A stretch of DNA of 64,000 nucleotides, taken from the NCBI RefSeq assembly GCF_048771995.1, contig NC_133027.1:102856501-102920500 (forward strand). Reading direction: 5' to 3'. This document shows, piece after piece, positions 21,450-33,524 of this stretch. Made by a program: the position numbers and the translations under genes. Below the pieces are notes generated by a model. It was not told the DNA's origin. It searched no databases and saw only the letters and a program-made list of their open reading frames with translations. This DNA comes from Taeniopygia guttata. Taxonomy: Eukaryota > Chordata > Aves > Passeriformes > Estrildidae. Position 1 is the first letter of the stretch, and each line of letters begins with the position of its first letter.

Positions 21450-23150
21450 TAATGATAATGCCATCATTTCTCTAAATACAAATATGGAGGGAATTTAATT
21501 ATTGCTCCATTCAGTGTGTAACCTCATTGTATCACCAAAACTTCATGGGATGTGTTGTGCAAGAAACACTGACTTTTACACATACACCCCCTTCAGGAGA
21601 GCGTGGTAGGAAGAAAAAAAGACAAGGACACCTAAGTAACTGCTCTGGGGATTTGAAACTGAAGGACAAAACAGTAGTAAGATTCTCTGGAGGTAAGAAC
21701 TGAAAACTCAATAAGTCCCAGTGGCATCACACTGTTTGTGTAGAGGCTCCCAGAGAAAGCCAACTCCTCCTTCTTTTAAACACTTAGGGAAAAATGCAGG
21801 GTACAAAAGCTCCCTGTCATTGCATCCCAAAACCTTCCACAGCTGGGGGAAGTAGGATCAGCCCTTCCTTGTTGCCAACAACTGCTTGAGAATGCAAGTT
21901 TCTGAAAGTGTGGTGTTTCAGAGAGGGGCACCCTGTGGGCATTTGAATTAAGCCCGTATTTTCTGAGATATCATTTCTATACATAGACACTTTCCAGGGT
22001 CACCCATACAGGGGAAGCACTTGCATCTAAGTAAGTTTCAACCCAGCATTTGGGGTGCTCCTTGCACTGCTCCACTGACCTGCTGGGCACTCCAACACTG
22101 GTCATAAGCCTCAAATACCTCTTGGCAGAGCTGGGAGCAAAAGCTGGCATAGTGCAACCCTCCCACTGGCTTGGCCCTGGAGAGATTTTCCCTTTGGTGA
22201 GGCTGTTTCCTGCTTTCCATCTACTTTCACCTCTTGAGCCTCCACGGAGGGATCTGCTGCTGCAGCAGCTGCAGGAGATGGCTCAGATGGGCTGGGAAAG
22301 CAGAGGGCAGGCACAACAATTTGCCTTTTCCTGCATGCAGTGTTTTGGTCAGGCTGAGTGAGTGTGTGGCCTCTGCTGCCTCCTGACTTCATATCTAACT
22401 CCTGGAGAGCCTGAGTGTTGCAGGGACAAGGGGGCACTTGAGTTGCTCCTTGTAGGTCCCTAACAAGCCATTTAAAAAGCATCACGAGGGGAAGGTGGGG
22501 AAAGCCCAGAGTTTGTTTTTCCCAGATTTTATCAAACTTGCTCTCTTTAAAATGTGAATTCTTAAGGTAAATCTTAAATGTCTTGAACATAATTTCTTCA
22601 GTTAAACGCCCATTTTCCAAAAGATATGTAGCAATACCCACGCACAGACATGTATTTCTTTCAGTGTGGGAGGTCAACATTAGAAACTCTAATCCCAAAA
22701 ATGCTGAGACTCATTCTAACTCTAGAGCCTGTAATTTTAATTTATTTAATGAAATTATTTCGATTTCATTTAAATCCAACCAAACGACTGCCCTTTCCCG
22801 AGGGCAGTCCCCAGGCCACAGCACTCACTCATTCCCTAGCATTACACCAGGACCATCAGCAAGGGCAGGGGAGCTTCCCTGGGGAAGGTGTTAAATGCAG
22901 TGATTTAGCAACAGCACGGTTCTTCTTAAGCAGAAAGTGATCTACAGAAGCAGATGCATCCAGTAGATTGTATTCACAACCCTTAGAGAGTCTGTTCAAC
23001 TAGTCCCGAGCCTCAGTGCCCACCAGTGAGCCGTAGAACGCGGCTGAAGCACGGTGCTGCACACCACTGGAAGGTAAAACTCCATCCCTGTGGCATGAGG
23101 CAGCAGATGCAGGAGATCATGCAGAGGCTGTTCTCTGCATCATGAGATCT
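21450..23150. other. Gene-free DNA
   Basis: No exon, RNA gene or named repeat was seen. The minus-strand frame at 22111-22698 (195 codons) has no recognisable domain and is overlapped by plus-strand frames, so it is most likely chance. Confidence 0.5.
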
Positions 23151-23159
23151 ATCCAGACA

Positions 23160-23540
23160 TATCTGAAATAACTCAGGCTCAGCCTAGATGAGATGTTCCG
23201 ATACGCTGCTTATCTGACACCCTACCCTCCTATATGACAGGAATTGTTTTGGGCCTGCCAGTGGAATGTTCCACAACTTAAGTCAAAATACTAATTACTT
23301 TACAGGCTAGGGCTCATTTTCCTGTCATTGCAGCTGTCTGTTTTCTGTTGTGATTCTAAATGGTTAAGCAAGCTGTATGCTGGGAGCCATAATCTGCTGT
23401 AATACGCTGTGGTCTGATACGTGCACCTAGATTGGAGTGTTACTTAAGCTTTAATCCCCAAGAAATCGGTGATTACCCACAGGAGACAAATGGAGGGCTG
23501 TTTATAGTATAGTTGCTAGACAACAGTGCACCATTGAAAG
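23160..23540. promoter_or_regulatory. Candidate conserved non-coding element with CRX-type words
   Basis: The stretch has little low-complexity sequence and is dense in factor-like words: TGACAGG (MEIS-type), GGAATG (TEAD-type), TAATCC (23452-23457) with a nearby inverted GATTAC (23471-23476), both CRX/OTX2-type, and the dyad GTTGCTAGACAAC near 23512. It lies about 17.5 kb upstream of the RD3 coding exon. Function is inferred. Confidence 0.3.
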
Positions 23541-24157
23541 TATATTTGTCCAAAGATTAACTGCATCTCAGAGGCTAACAACTTTTCCACTGCTACTGAA
23601 AAGTGAAGTTTAAAACATCTAGATTTTCAAAAGAAAGGAGAGCAACCCGATAATGGCTTGGCATTTTCAGGGACACAGGGAAATGATGAGTGCAGTGCAA
23701 AATGTAGAGGAAGGGCCTTCTAAGGGTTAGTCTGCTGGGAAATGAAGAAGCAGCATGATGAACACTCTGCACAGGTCCTTGCCACCCCTCTGCACACACA
23801 AGGTGTGCATTTCCCCAGCTTTTATACACCAGCGCTAGGCAGCTGCTTTAAAGGCTTTCATTCCCTGCCTCCCTCAGAGAGTAAAACCAAAAATAGCAAA
23901 GAAATTACAGAAAGCGTACCATCAAATCTATCTGGTTTTCTCCCCTTTCCTCTTCAGAGTGTTACAGCAACTACCTTTGCTCCTTTTGGAAAAGGGGGAT
24001 ATGTAAATGGAGCAGAGCTGCGCTGCACTTACCAAAATCTATTTGGCTATGCTCAAATGCAAACTGCATGGATAACATCCAATTGAAATGGTGTTTCCTT
24101 ATTTTCTGCAGTGTTGTCACACTTAGTTTTGCCTCTTCCAATAGTTTCCCCTCTTCT

Positions 24158-24238
24158 TATAGTTTGTTGTTTGTTTTGTTTTTGTGTTTTGTTTGTTTGA
24201 TTTTGGTTTGGGTTTTTGTTTTGTTTTTGTTTTTTTGC
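24158..24238 (+). repeat. TTTG/TTTTG low-complexity tract
   Basis: About 80 bp consists almost only of T and G, built on TTTG, TTTTG and GGTTT units. No retroposon body was recognised beside it. Confidence 0.85.
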
Positions 24239-24714
24239 TGTCTCTTTGACCACACCGTTTCTGTCTTCTTCCCAATACAGCAAATGAAGCAATGAAGGAA
24301 TATGTGGACAGGGGAGGGGGTCCTTTGTGTGGAAGAAGCAGGGGGGACAAGAAATCCAACAGATACTCAGAAAAGCAAGATTTTCCTGACCTGTCATTTC
24401 AAATACTGTTTTTATTTTTTAGGAATCAAGTGTCTGGATTATACAGAGTTTACGATATATGGCTTCTGTGCTTAATCTAATCTATTCCTGAACACACGGT
24501 GGCAGGGATCTGAGGCCTCCCTTGGTTACTGGCTACAAGTTTCATGATGATATTTTTCTTCCCATCTAACATAAGTTCTCCTTCACACAGGTTAACCGGA
24601 TTTGCCCTCACCCTGTATCAAGTAGATGGGGAGAACAACTGCCACAGTAGAATACCTGTGACTTATATTTATCCCATGACCTGCTGTGACTCTTTGTTCT
24701 TATTTTGCAGTACT

Positions 24715-25000
24715 TTTGCCACTTGGGTAGTTGTATATCCCTAAGTATATAATTTCACCTTCATCATCACTGAATTTCATTCTGGGCCATTTTCCCTGTT
24801 AGTCCAAATCATCTTTAACTCAGGCCTTCACTCCAGGTGAGTCCTTCAGTCCTTTCAGGCAAGGAAGTCATAGAAAAATTATATAAATACATTCTCCAGT
24901 TAGCACCACCGGACATAATAGTAAAAATATCCAGTAGAGACAGGCTCACAGCACATCCCTGTGAGACCTTATTTGAAATTACCTCTTGCTGAGATAAAGG
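24715..25000 (-). repeat. Ancient CR1/L3-type LINE fragment
   Basis: Read on the plus strand, the segment shows the reversed pattern of an old CR1/L3 3' region: CTGAATTTCATTCTGGGCCA, CAAATCATCTTTAACTC, CCTTCACTCC, a run of ATAATAGTAAAAATATCCAG, then GACAGGCTCACAGCACATCC and CTGTGAGACCTT. The match is spread over about 285 bp with much divergence, so it is far older than the CR1 tails at 13025 or 17618. Confidence 0.7.
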
Positions 25001-25322
25001 AACCAGAGAGAGCTCAGAGTGGTTTTTCAACAAACATTTCTTTGTTATGGTGCTTCATCTACACCACAGGGTCCCTAGTGCATCATTAACTTCTAAATTG
25101 TTCCACAGAAGTCTGTGCAGCTGAGAGCAGGATCTGGCCTGCACATTAGTAAGATTTGCTGTTCTGGTCTGTTTCAAAGCCATCAAGATGAAGACTCTCT
25201 ATTCTTAGCTTGAGTAGTGGCATTAATGCACAGCACTGAGAGAAAAGCAGAGAAATATGTTCCCCTAAGTGCTACCTTTTTTGGGGACAAAGGCAGTCAG
25301 GGCCAACCATAGCTCCCAGGAC

Positions 25323-25440
25323 ACCCATTTTAGACATATATACACAGAGCCTACAAAGTACTTGACACACATCCTCCCAGGCTGAAGCTAGAACTTGCTA
25401 ATTGAGAGGAAGATTTGAACCTGGGTTATGAGCATGAATT
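25323..25440 (-). repeat. MIR-like SINE relic
   Basis: On the plus strand it reads as a reversed MIR core: CCCATTTTA at the start, AGTACTTGACACACATCC where MIR has AGTGACTTGCCCAAGGTCAC, then GAAGCTAG and GATTTGAACCTGGGTT, which carries a tRNA-type B-box remnant. MIRs are amniote-age SINEs and rarely recognisable in birds. This copy is heavily diverged. Confidence 0.55.
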
Positions 25441-25444
25441 TGAA

Positions 25445-28400
25445 GGAAAAAAAGAGAAATTATATGGATTTCATTAAAGATGCCCTTCCAGTAGATGGGC
25501 CAGGAAAATTGCATCCATTTTATCAGAGCATTTTGTTTCTTTTCTATGAATACTGTCACAACATGAAAATTCAGAATGTGCAGGCTGTTTTCTGAGGCAT
25601 TTTGCTTCTTTTTTTCCCTTACCTAGCAGAAAACCCCAGAACATGATGGATTTTGGAACCTTATGCCTAGTGTGGAAAACACCAAATTAATAAATGGGGT
25701 TATTTGTTTATTTGTCCAAATAAAGGAACTGAAGCTGCTGGAAAAGTGAGGACTGGGTGGTCAGGCAGCTCTGTGAACAAGAGCAGAAGCAGTGTAGAGA
25801 GAAAATGTAGAAGCAAGAAGTTATTTTCTTGTGCAAAAGCTGTCCACCCCCTTATATCAAGAAATGACAAGCCATTCCCTCATGGAAGTGAGAAAAAAAA
25901 TACTGAACATCTCTGTTCAACATTGCTTTTGATTAATTCTCTGTAGAAAGGCAGTCTCTGTCCCATCACACTCACTTGGTGTCTCCATGGACTTAGGAAA
26001 AAAACTTGAAGTGAATCAAGTGAATACTGTTGCTGCTCCAGCCTCTGAGAGGATCACTCTCTTCAGCCCCCACTGCCAGTGCCTGTAGTTCGGAGAGAAA
26101 AGCCACACGTGGAGATGGGCAGGGGACTGAGCCACCTTCCAGGGCTGGAGCTCAGTCCATCAGAGGGGATGCAGCTCCTTTGAGGCAGCAGGCACAGCTT
26201 CTCCCATGGCTCTGCCTGTTTGGAGGTGGATGCTGCAGCTCTGCTTACCAAGGGCTGACAGCCTGCAAGTGGTGCTGGTGCCAAAACACACCAGTTACTT
26301 CCTCAGCCCATGTCTGGAAGTGAACATAGAAAGGGAAAGGTTAAAAATTGAAGACTCCTTTCTTTCCTGAGCACAGCTATTACTGTGAAATGGTTTCTGC
26401 TCAAAGCTTGCCTACAGGGAGGAAGAGACTGTCATTTGATAGCACCTACTGCAAGGATATTCTTATTCTGCTCTGAGACTGCATTTTCCCAATTATCCCA
26501 AATAACATATTCCATAAGATTCAATGCTGTCTTATTTCTTTCATGCAGTCAAGCCTCAATTGCCAGAAGAAGGCAAAACAGACACCTGATGGACAAGGCT
26601 ACTCTCCTGAAGAGGGAAGGCCGCAGGTACTGCCCTCTCTGAGGACCCGTTTTAGCAGCAGGTAGCAGAACTAGACAGATTCCCCTGGAAAAATTACTGA
26701 TGAAAAGTCAATTGCAAAACAAATAACCTGTTCCACTTTCATCTGCTTATTGCTAAAGCAAAATCACTTGTCAGCAAGGGGGACATGAACACACAGTATG
26801 TTGTGGGGTTGTGGGTCCTGCACAACTGGGAAGCTGCTCCATTTCACAGAGGGCTGCACTGCCCTGTGCAGAAGGAGCAGGTGGAGAAAAAGCCCATTTC
26901 ATGTCTTGCTGCTGGTGGTGGCTGTGGAGGAGCAGACAGGCTGAAGCAAACAGCACAGCACCAGTTAGTGCTCTGCTGAGAAAGAGAGCCCATGTGTATG
27001 CAGGGTAAATTCAGTCCCACTCTAGAAGGCCAAACAGCAAAGCTGGTGATCTAATGTTTCAGATAGTTTCCTTTTGCTGAAGTACATTTCTGGTGGCTGA
27101 AGGTCAGTCACTATTGCCCTGAAGGACTGGGTATTCAGTGTAAGGTACACCACCAAGCTGTGCTGACCCCTATCTGTTCACACCAGCATGGAACCTCACC
27201 CATGCACCCATCAGAGCAGAACCTGGCTTGGGATCCTCTCCTTACTCTCATTTCAGCCCTGCTCTGAGCAAATCATCTGTGCCTGTCACGCACTCAAACT
27301 TTAGACTGGAGAAGAGCTCAAAACAGAAAGTTAAATTTTAACCCAGCACAGCTACAGGGAGTGGAGGTCTCTTTTCTACTACAAATATTTATCTAGCACA
27401 TTACTGATGCTTAATGATAGAAAATTAGAATGATTATGATCTCTGCAAAAAGTGGCTTGTCATGATTTGTGAAATGTAGCTCAGCCAGAACGAACCTGGT
27501 CCTGGACCAGCAGCTGAAATGCAAGGAAGCCTAAGGGAAGACACATTAATGTGTTTTCAGTGATAGGGCTACAAGAGGATTAGTTCTGTGATGTCTGAGT
27601 CCAGCGTTCCAGAAACTGAACTGGCTTCTGCAGAATAATTCATTATCTCTACTGAAAAGCTTTTCTGAGGATTTGAAAAGGGACACAGAGAGGGGCCAAA
27701 AAATGACACTGGCTCCAGGGGCCTGATCTTTGGCATTGAACTGATGTTCATTATATATTAGCAAAAGAAGGCTGGAAGGTGGAGATAGACATCCATGGGC
27801 ATATGACACTATAAAAAGTAGCAAGGCCAACTCAAAAATGGCTGAGGCAATAGTACAAGGGAAAGAAGAAAGATTTAGTTGTAGTGAATGTTCACTGAAC
27901 TGACACAACGGATTTTTTTTCCTCCCACCATACTGGTGCTTGACAAAGACAAAAAATGCAGTTTTGAGTTATGATACCAACTGTAACAAAATCATCACAC
28001 CATCAAGGAATGCTGTTTTCAGGAGAAACATATCCGTCAACTCTCACATGGGCTTCAGAATCCTGATTCAGACAGCTTTGTGACATTATTTACCTGCACA
28101 TTTATTCTTTAAAGTATTTCATAGCTATTAGAGCTATTATTCAGCTCACTGGGTGGTTTATTTATTCTTTATGGAAGCTGTAAGTGTCCTGAGAAATGGC
28201 CTTCTTTCCAGTGACCGAACAGGTACCATACGGAGAGCTCCTCGCCTGCCATCTGCTCCAGCCTGGCGGGAGGGACCAGCTGCAGAGGCAGCGATCCTTC
28301 CATTTCCTCTCTGACACTCAGCCCTTGAGGTCTCTGCTGATTGCCCATAACAGCCCAGTAAGTCTCACTTGTGATGTGCACAGCTATCCAATAAGAAGTG

Positions 28401-28995
28401 GATTAGGACCATCTGTCCATGCAGGGCCCAGATTCCTCAGCGGGGATGATGCCCCGTAAGCGCAGGTAGCGCTAGCACAGCCCTAACCAATTCTGGCAGC
28501 CAAGGAGCCGGCCACTTCTCCCAGCCTGCACTTCCCACAGGCAATGCCACAGGCTTCTGCTTGGCATAGGGCTCTGGCACCCTTTGCACAGCCAAATGTG
28601 TCGTGAGCGCTGGGGTGACGTTTTGGCAGAGGTCAGCCAGGGCACAGCAGTGGGGCGGGACATGAGGGGTGACGGCCTGAGCTCAGCTGGTGCCCAGAGT
28701 GCTGCTCACCTCTGCCTGAGACGTGCAGAGCCCTGGCATCTGTAATGAGAGATTCTTCTGTAGCAGGCTGAACACGTGTCTGCACTCTTAGCATGTTTGG
28801 GGATGATTTAATGATGGGTATGTCCTGGAAAGGTGGAAGATGCACAAATATTCAGTGCACAAGGGTTTTGGGAGCTGCTTACATACACTGAGCTGTCCTC
28901 TCAGGTTTTGGGCTGAAGAATAAGACCTCCTGTCACTGATTAAAATGTGTTTCAGGCACGACAGCAGTCAGGGGCTGTGCTGCAGGAACTGACTG
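25445..28995. other. Gene-free DNA
   Basis: No exon, RNA gene or named repeat was seen. Open frames reach about 120 codons and overlap on both strands. Confidence 0.5.
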
Positions 28996-29014
28996 GCAGC
29001 AAGGCACAGAAAAG

Positions 29015-29024
29015 GGATTAATCC
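29015..29024. promoter_or_regulatory. Palindromic CRX/OTX2-type site
   Basis: GGATTAATCC is a perfect palindrome made of two head-to-head TAATCC half sites, the type bound by K50 homeodomains (CRX, OTX2). CRX drives many photoreceptor genes, and RD3 is photoreceptor-expressed. The site is about 23 kb upstream of the RD3 coding exon, and any link is inferred. Confidence 0.4.
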
Positions 29025-29793
29025 TTCAGGTCAGCAAAAGAAAAAAGAAATTGAAATGACAAAGATAGAGTTGCAGTCTCAGAGCTCTCAGAGCTGCAGA
29101 TTGCACTGCATGGCTGTGTGGCACCTTGTCTTAGAGGTGATGGAAAGAGCAGGAAATCGAGATCTCCTGCTGATCTCTATTACCAGCTCTCACTCCACTT
29201 GCCACACACAGACCTGCAGACCTGCACCTGGGTTTTTTAACACATACTTAGCAGCCAGCTTGAAGAGACAGAAATGTAAGAGTCACAGAAGTCTGATCTT
29301 AATAACTGCGCAATGAGAAAACTTAAAAAGAGGAACCTACTGACTCTGAAGTAAATAAAAGGTGCTCAACTTATTACAAGATTATCCAATTTCTTTAAAG
29401 TTGAAAATACTGGTGTTCCTGTAGTTTTACCAGCAGGTTTCAGATTAGGCATCTGCTCAGGCATTGCCTCAAGTGGGTGTGGGGGTCACTTCAGAAAAAT
29501 GGTTGTGGAAAATTAAGCTCTCCTTCCATTCTGCACACAAGGAAACCACTGATGCCATTCACCAAGAGCAGGACCAGCCAGAGCCTTTTGAGGCACTGGT
29601 AATGTTGTATTCACTGAATAAACAACCTGTTGTTCTCATGGAGTGCCATGCTAAGCACATGGGCAGATGTGGAGGTGCAAACAGCAGAATGAGGGGATGA
29701 TCACTGCTCACCCCAAAGGGTTGTGATGGGCAAGTCCCAGGCACAACAGCTCTTAGCACAGATGAGCTGCAGTGGTGGAAAAGGCATATTTCA

Positions 29794-29863
29794 ATTCATT
29801 CATTCATTCATTCATTCATTCATTCATTCATTCATTCATTCATTCATTCATTCATTCATTCAT
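29794..29863 (+). repeat. (ATTC)n microsatellite, about 17.5 units
   Basis: Seventy bases of uninterrupted ATTC repeat. The lack of interruptions suggests it is young and length-variable. Its open frame (repeated Phe-Ile-His-Ser) is a by-product. Confidence 0.98.
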
Positions 29864-29869
29864 AACAAT

Positions 29870-32800
29870 GCTTTTGCTTCCTGAGACCCTAGCAGAAGTT
29901 TTAAGTCTCTCTGAGAAAGTTAAAAACTCTCTTTTCAGTGTTATTTTCAAAACCCATGCCTTTCAACTGCAGTCACTGTGACCTTTGAAAGGAAAATAGG
30001 CTATCAAAGCAAAGAAGAGGCAAGCTCCTTGCACTCCTGGGGTGTTTGGGACCAAGTGTGGGCCAATCTCTGAAAGCAGAGGTAAACTGCCAACAGCACT
30101 GAGATTTCTTCCTATGCAGCCACCACACAGGGCCTAGGAGTGAGCAAACTTTCCTGATGCAGCTCAGGTTGTAGGTGACAGCAACCAAACCAGTAGCAGA
30201 TGCCCTCCATTCTTCTTAACGTGATTGACAGTTTCTGCTGAAGATAAAAGACCCACCAAATATTACAGGTCAAAAGCGAGCCCCTGTGTAGAGCTGGAGA
30301 AGGATTTGGCCCTGATCAGCACTCACTGTCAGCAGCACCAAACACACAACAGCTCTCAAAGGAACAGGAATAGACTGAATAGCCAGAAGCAAGGCAGTTT
30401 TACTGCAAGGTCGTGTGCCCCCTGCACCACGGGAAGGCTTTTAGCTATTTGAAAATTATTACTGCTCACTCTGAATGAGGCATCTTTAAGGAACAAGATG
30501 TCCTTTTTTTTCTCATAGCCTGCTTCCCTCCCTGGCAAAACCCCTGCCTCTCTGTTACCTTCGAGCCTGTAACTGGCTATTTAACTGCTAGAAACAACTC
30601 AGGTTTCATCACCAGGCCCCACCTGTGCCTGATCATGTCCATACCAGATTATATGGTCATGTCCTCGTGCTGTGGTGGCAAACACTGATCAGCTTCGCCT
30701 TAGGTCTGTCCTTAGGAATGGTCACTGCTGGTGGTACTGGATTATGCCTGCTCCAACCAGGCACAGAACTTCACATACAAGGCCTGCATGGGGGCTGCAC
30801 CATGCTTAAACTGGCTTCAGGTGGCACAAGTTTCTTGGCACTAGTGGTGTGATATAGACATTTCAACCTGTGGAGGAAAAGCAAGGCCAAGCTTTGTTAC
30901 AAACTTTAGGTGAAATCCTAAAATTAGCATTACGCAGAGTGACTGCCTGAAAAATCAGAGTGACAGCTTGTGGATTGAAGGCATAAAATCGAAAGCTTAA
31001 GAGTTTCTATGGGGCAAAATGATTCATGTGGCTTTGGGCATGGCTGTGTGCCAGTGAAACCTACACAGGGTCTTCCAGCTAAAACTAGAAACAAATTCAC
31101 TTCTAGACTCTCCTCAGGCTGCTAAAAAATTCTCTGTTTGATCCCAACAGCTCAAAGACAAAACTTAGAAGTTCTCAGGACTGAAGGAGCGGAATCAGAG
31201 GGTGTTTTAGCCAGCTTGCCTGGCCAATTGATCAAAGAAACTCCCTGTTGAAACAGATGGGAGTAGAGCAGGTCTCTTCATGATCCATCAGAGAAAAACT
31301 TTCCTCCAGCACAAAAATAGCCCAAACAAACCTGAATGTGTATTACTACCTAAATAGCACTGCCTCCCATCTGTTAGATAAGGCATAATCAAAACCTATA
31401 ATGTCCTGCAAAGACTGACAAGGACTCTTTGCCTGAGACAGAAATGCCAGGATCCTGTTTCTGGAGGGACTCTCACTGGCATGGAAGGGGTGGTCCTGTG
31501 TCAGATCTGACCTACAGCTCTTGCTTTTCCCAGAGTAAGCTGGCTCCTTACAGCACATGGAGAACACTGGCCCACGTCTCTCTCATCCTGGCCCCCTCAC
31601 ACACGTGTCTGGGCTCTTGCCAGAGCTGCTCTTTGTGCCATTTGAGCCAAGCCCAACTGAATTCCAGCACCATAGACTTACTGTGAGTGACAGGAGATTG
31701 CTCTTGGTTACATCTGTACTCCTCTCTGGCTCACTCCTGAGGCTCACAGCAGGTTCCCAGTGGCCTCACAAAGCTCCCAGCAAAACCTCCCTGGCAGCTC
31801 CCTGTTTCCCAACACCAGCAGGACACAGGCAGCCCCACAGCCATCTCAGTGCATGATGCTGGGGGCTGTGCTGGGCAGGCAGCCAGCCCTGCTAATCCAT
31901 GCCAGGGCCCTGGAGTAACCATGAGCATCCCTGGCATAGCCAGGAGGGGCTGGACATGTGCCCATGGGCACAGTTTGGGCATGCAGGCAGGAGAGCGTGG
32001 CTGTGCTCCTGGCAGGATTTGCTGTAAGAGGCCCATTTCAGGGAGCATTAGAAAACTTGCCCCTGAGTTAGCAGTGAGCAGGACAGCCCTGGCGAGGCAG
32101 GGTGTGCTTGAAGGAGATGAGCACTGGGCCAGTTTGGGATTGATCACTGCTGCTGGTGCTAAAGCTCCAGGCATTTGCAGCAAGGTATTTTAATGGAAAC
32201 GAAAAGCTTTGCAGAAGGACAGCTTGAATTTCAAGTGAGCGACAGAAAACTGACAGGCTAATTCTATGTTTCTTTTTTAGCAACATTATTCTGAAGTGTA
32301 GGATGGTGGTTAACTGATTTAACCAAGTTCTTACTTCACATAAGAGAGGCAGAACAAAGAAAATTACTTTTTTTTTCCTTTTTGCAATTTTTCATTATAA
32401 TCAAGTAGCAACATGCATATCTTTAGCTAGACTTCCATCTATAAACTGCTAATTGCTAATGAATGTGATTGTAAGAATAGTTTTGCTTCAAAACTATACA
32501 TAGAGCAGTAACTGTGCACTTAGGTTTGTGTAGTAACAAATAGTTTCAGTTTTAAATTCCATATGATTTCTGTCACCCTCAGACTGGCCAAACACACTGG
32601 CGTGCAGCCCTTGGACATGCCCAAAAATGTCCCAGAAGACAAGCCAAGGAGAGAGCAGCTCTCCCTGGCCAGCCAGCCTCAAGGACAGTGCCCAGGGATG
32701 GATTCCCAAATCAGGCAGGTGCCCTAGGGAGGGGGTGCAGGCTGTGTCCACAGCCAGGATGAGTGCAAGGAGGGGGATCCTCCCCAGAATTCAAGCCCAT

Positions 32801-33455
32801 CCTCTCCACAGAGGGTGGCTGAGCTACTTCATCTCCATCTCAGTGGGCTCCAGCCTGAGGGACAGAGGTGTGCTCCCAGCTTCTGTGGAATCATGCCCAG
32901 AAGGATCAGGTGCCCGCATCAGTTCCCAGTGGTACATGAACTTGTGATTAAATGCACAAACAAAACTGCTGATGGGGTGTGCCTACGTTAGGCTGAGGTG
33001 TCTGCTTAGGTTAATAGCCAGCTTTGTGCAGTGGGTATCATGGGGTGATTTACATTGGGAACAGGAATCTTCCAGGTTAGCTGGTGATCCTTTGTCCTTA
33101 ATCCAAATTATAGCAAAGATGTAGTGTTTGGCAGACGCTGGCAGGATGAAAATTCCCTCTTTCCTCTCCAGCTGCCTCTCGGCGGGGATAGGGTGGGGGT
33201 GGGTGCAGGAGACAAGTCTCCACAGCCCTTTCAGCCGCTCCTTTGCTGGGAAAGCCCGAGAGCTCCCATGGTTCTAGGGTGTTCCTCTCCCATTATCGCT
33301 TCCTTCCATCCCATCAGGGTCTCTGTGCAGAAATGCACCCACTCGTGGCACATCTTCACTGCTGTAAATTCTCTTCGCGGGGCTCTCAGCTTGGCTCCCG
33401 CTGTGCTCCTGCTCTGGCAGAAGGAACCAGCGTGTCACACCGCTGCATGTTCCAC
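29870..33455. other. Gene-free DNA
   Basis: No exon or named repeat was seen. Around 32440-32480 the words CTAATTG and CTAATGA lie close together and resemble paired-type homeodomain sites. Frames of 150 and 114 codons at 31731-32193 oppose each other and have no recognisable domains. Confidence 0.5.
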
Positions 33456-33460
33456 CCCGG

Positions 33461-33520
33461 GCCCAGCTGTGTGCCCAGCTGTGTGCCCAGCTGTGTGCCC
33501 AGCTGTGTGCCCAGCAGTGC
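33461..33520 (+). repeat. 12-bp minisatellite, five copies
   Basis: Four exact copies and one altered copy of GCCCAGCTGTGT. It yields repeated Cys-Val-Pro-Ser or Trp-Ala-His-Ser in spurious frames. No gene is evident around it. Confidence 0.95.
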
Positions 33521-33524
33521 TCCT

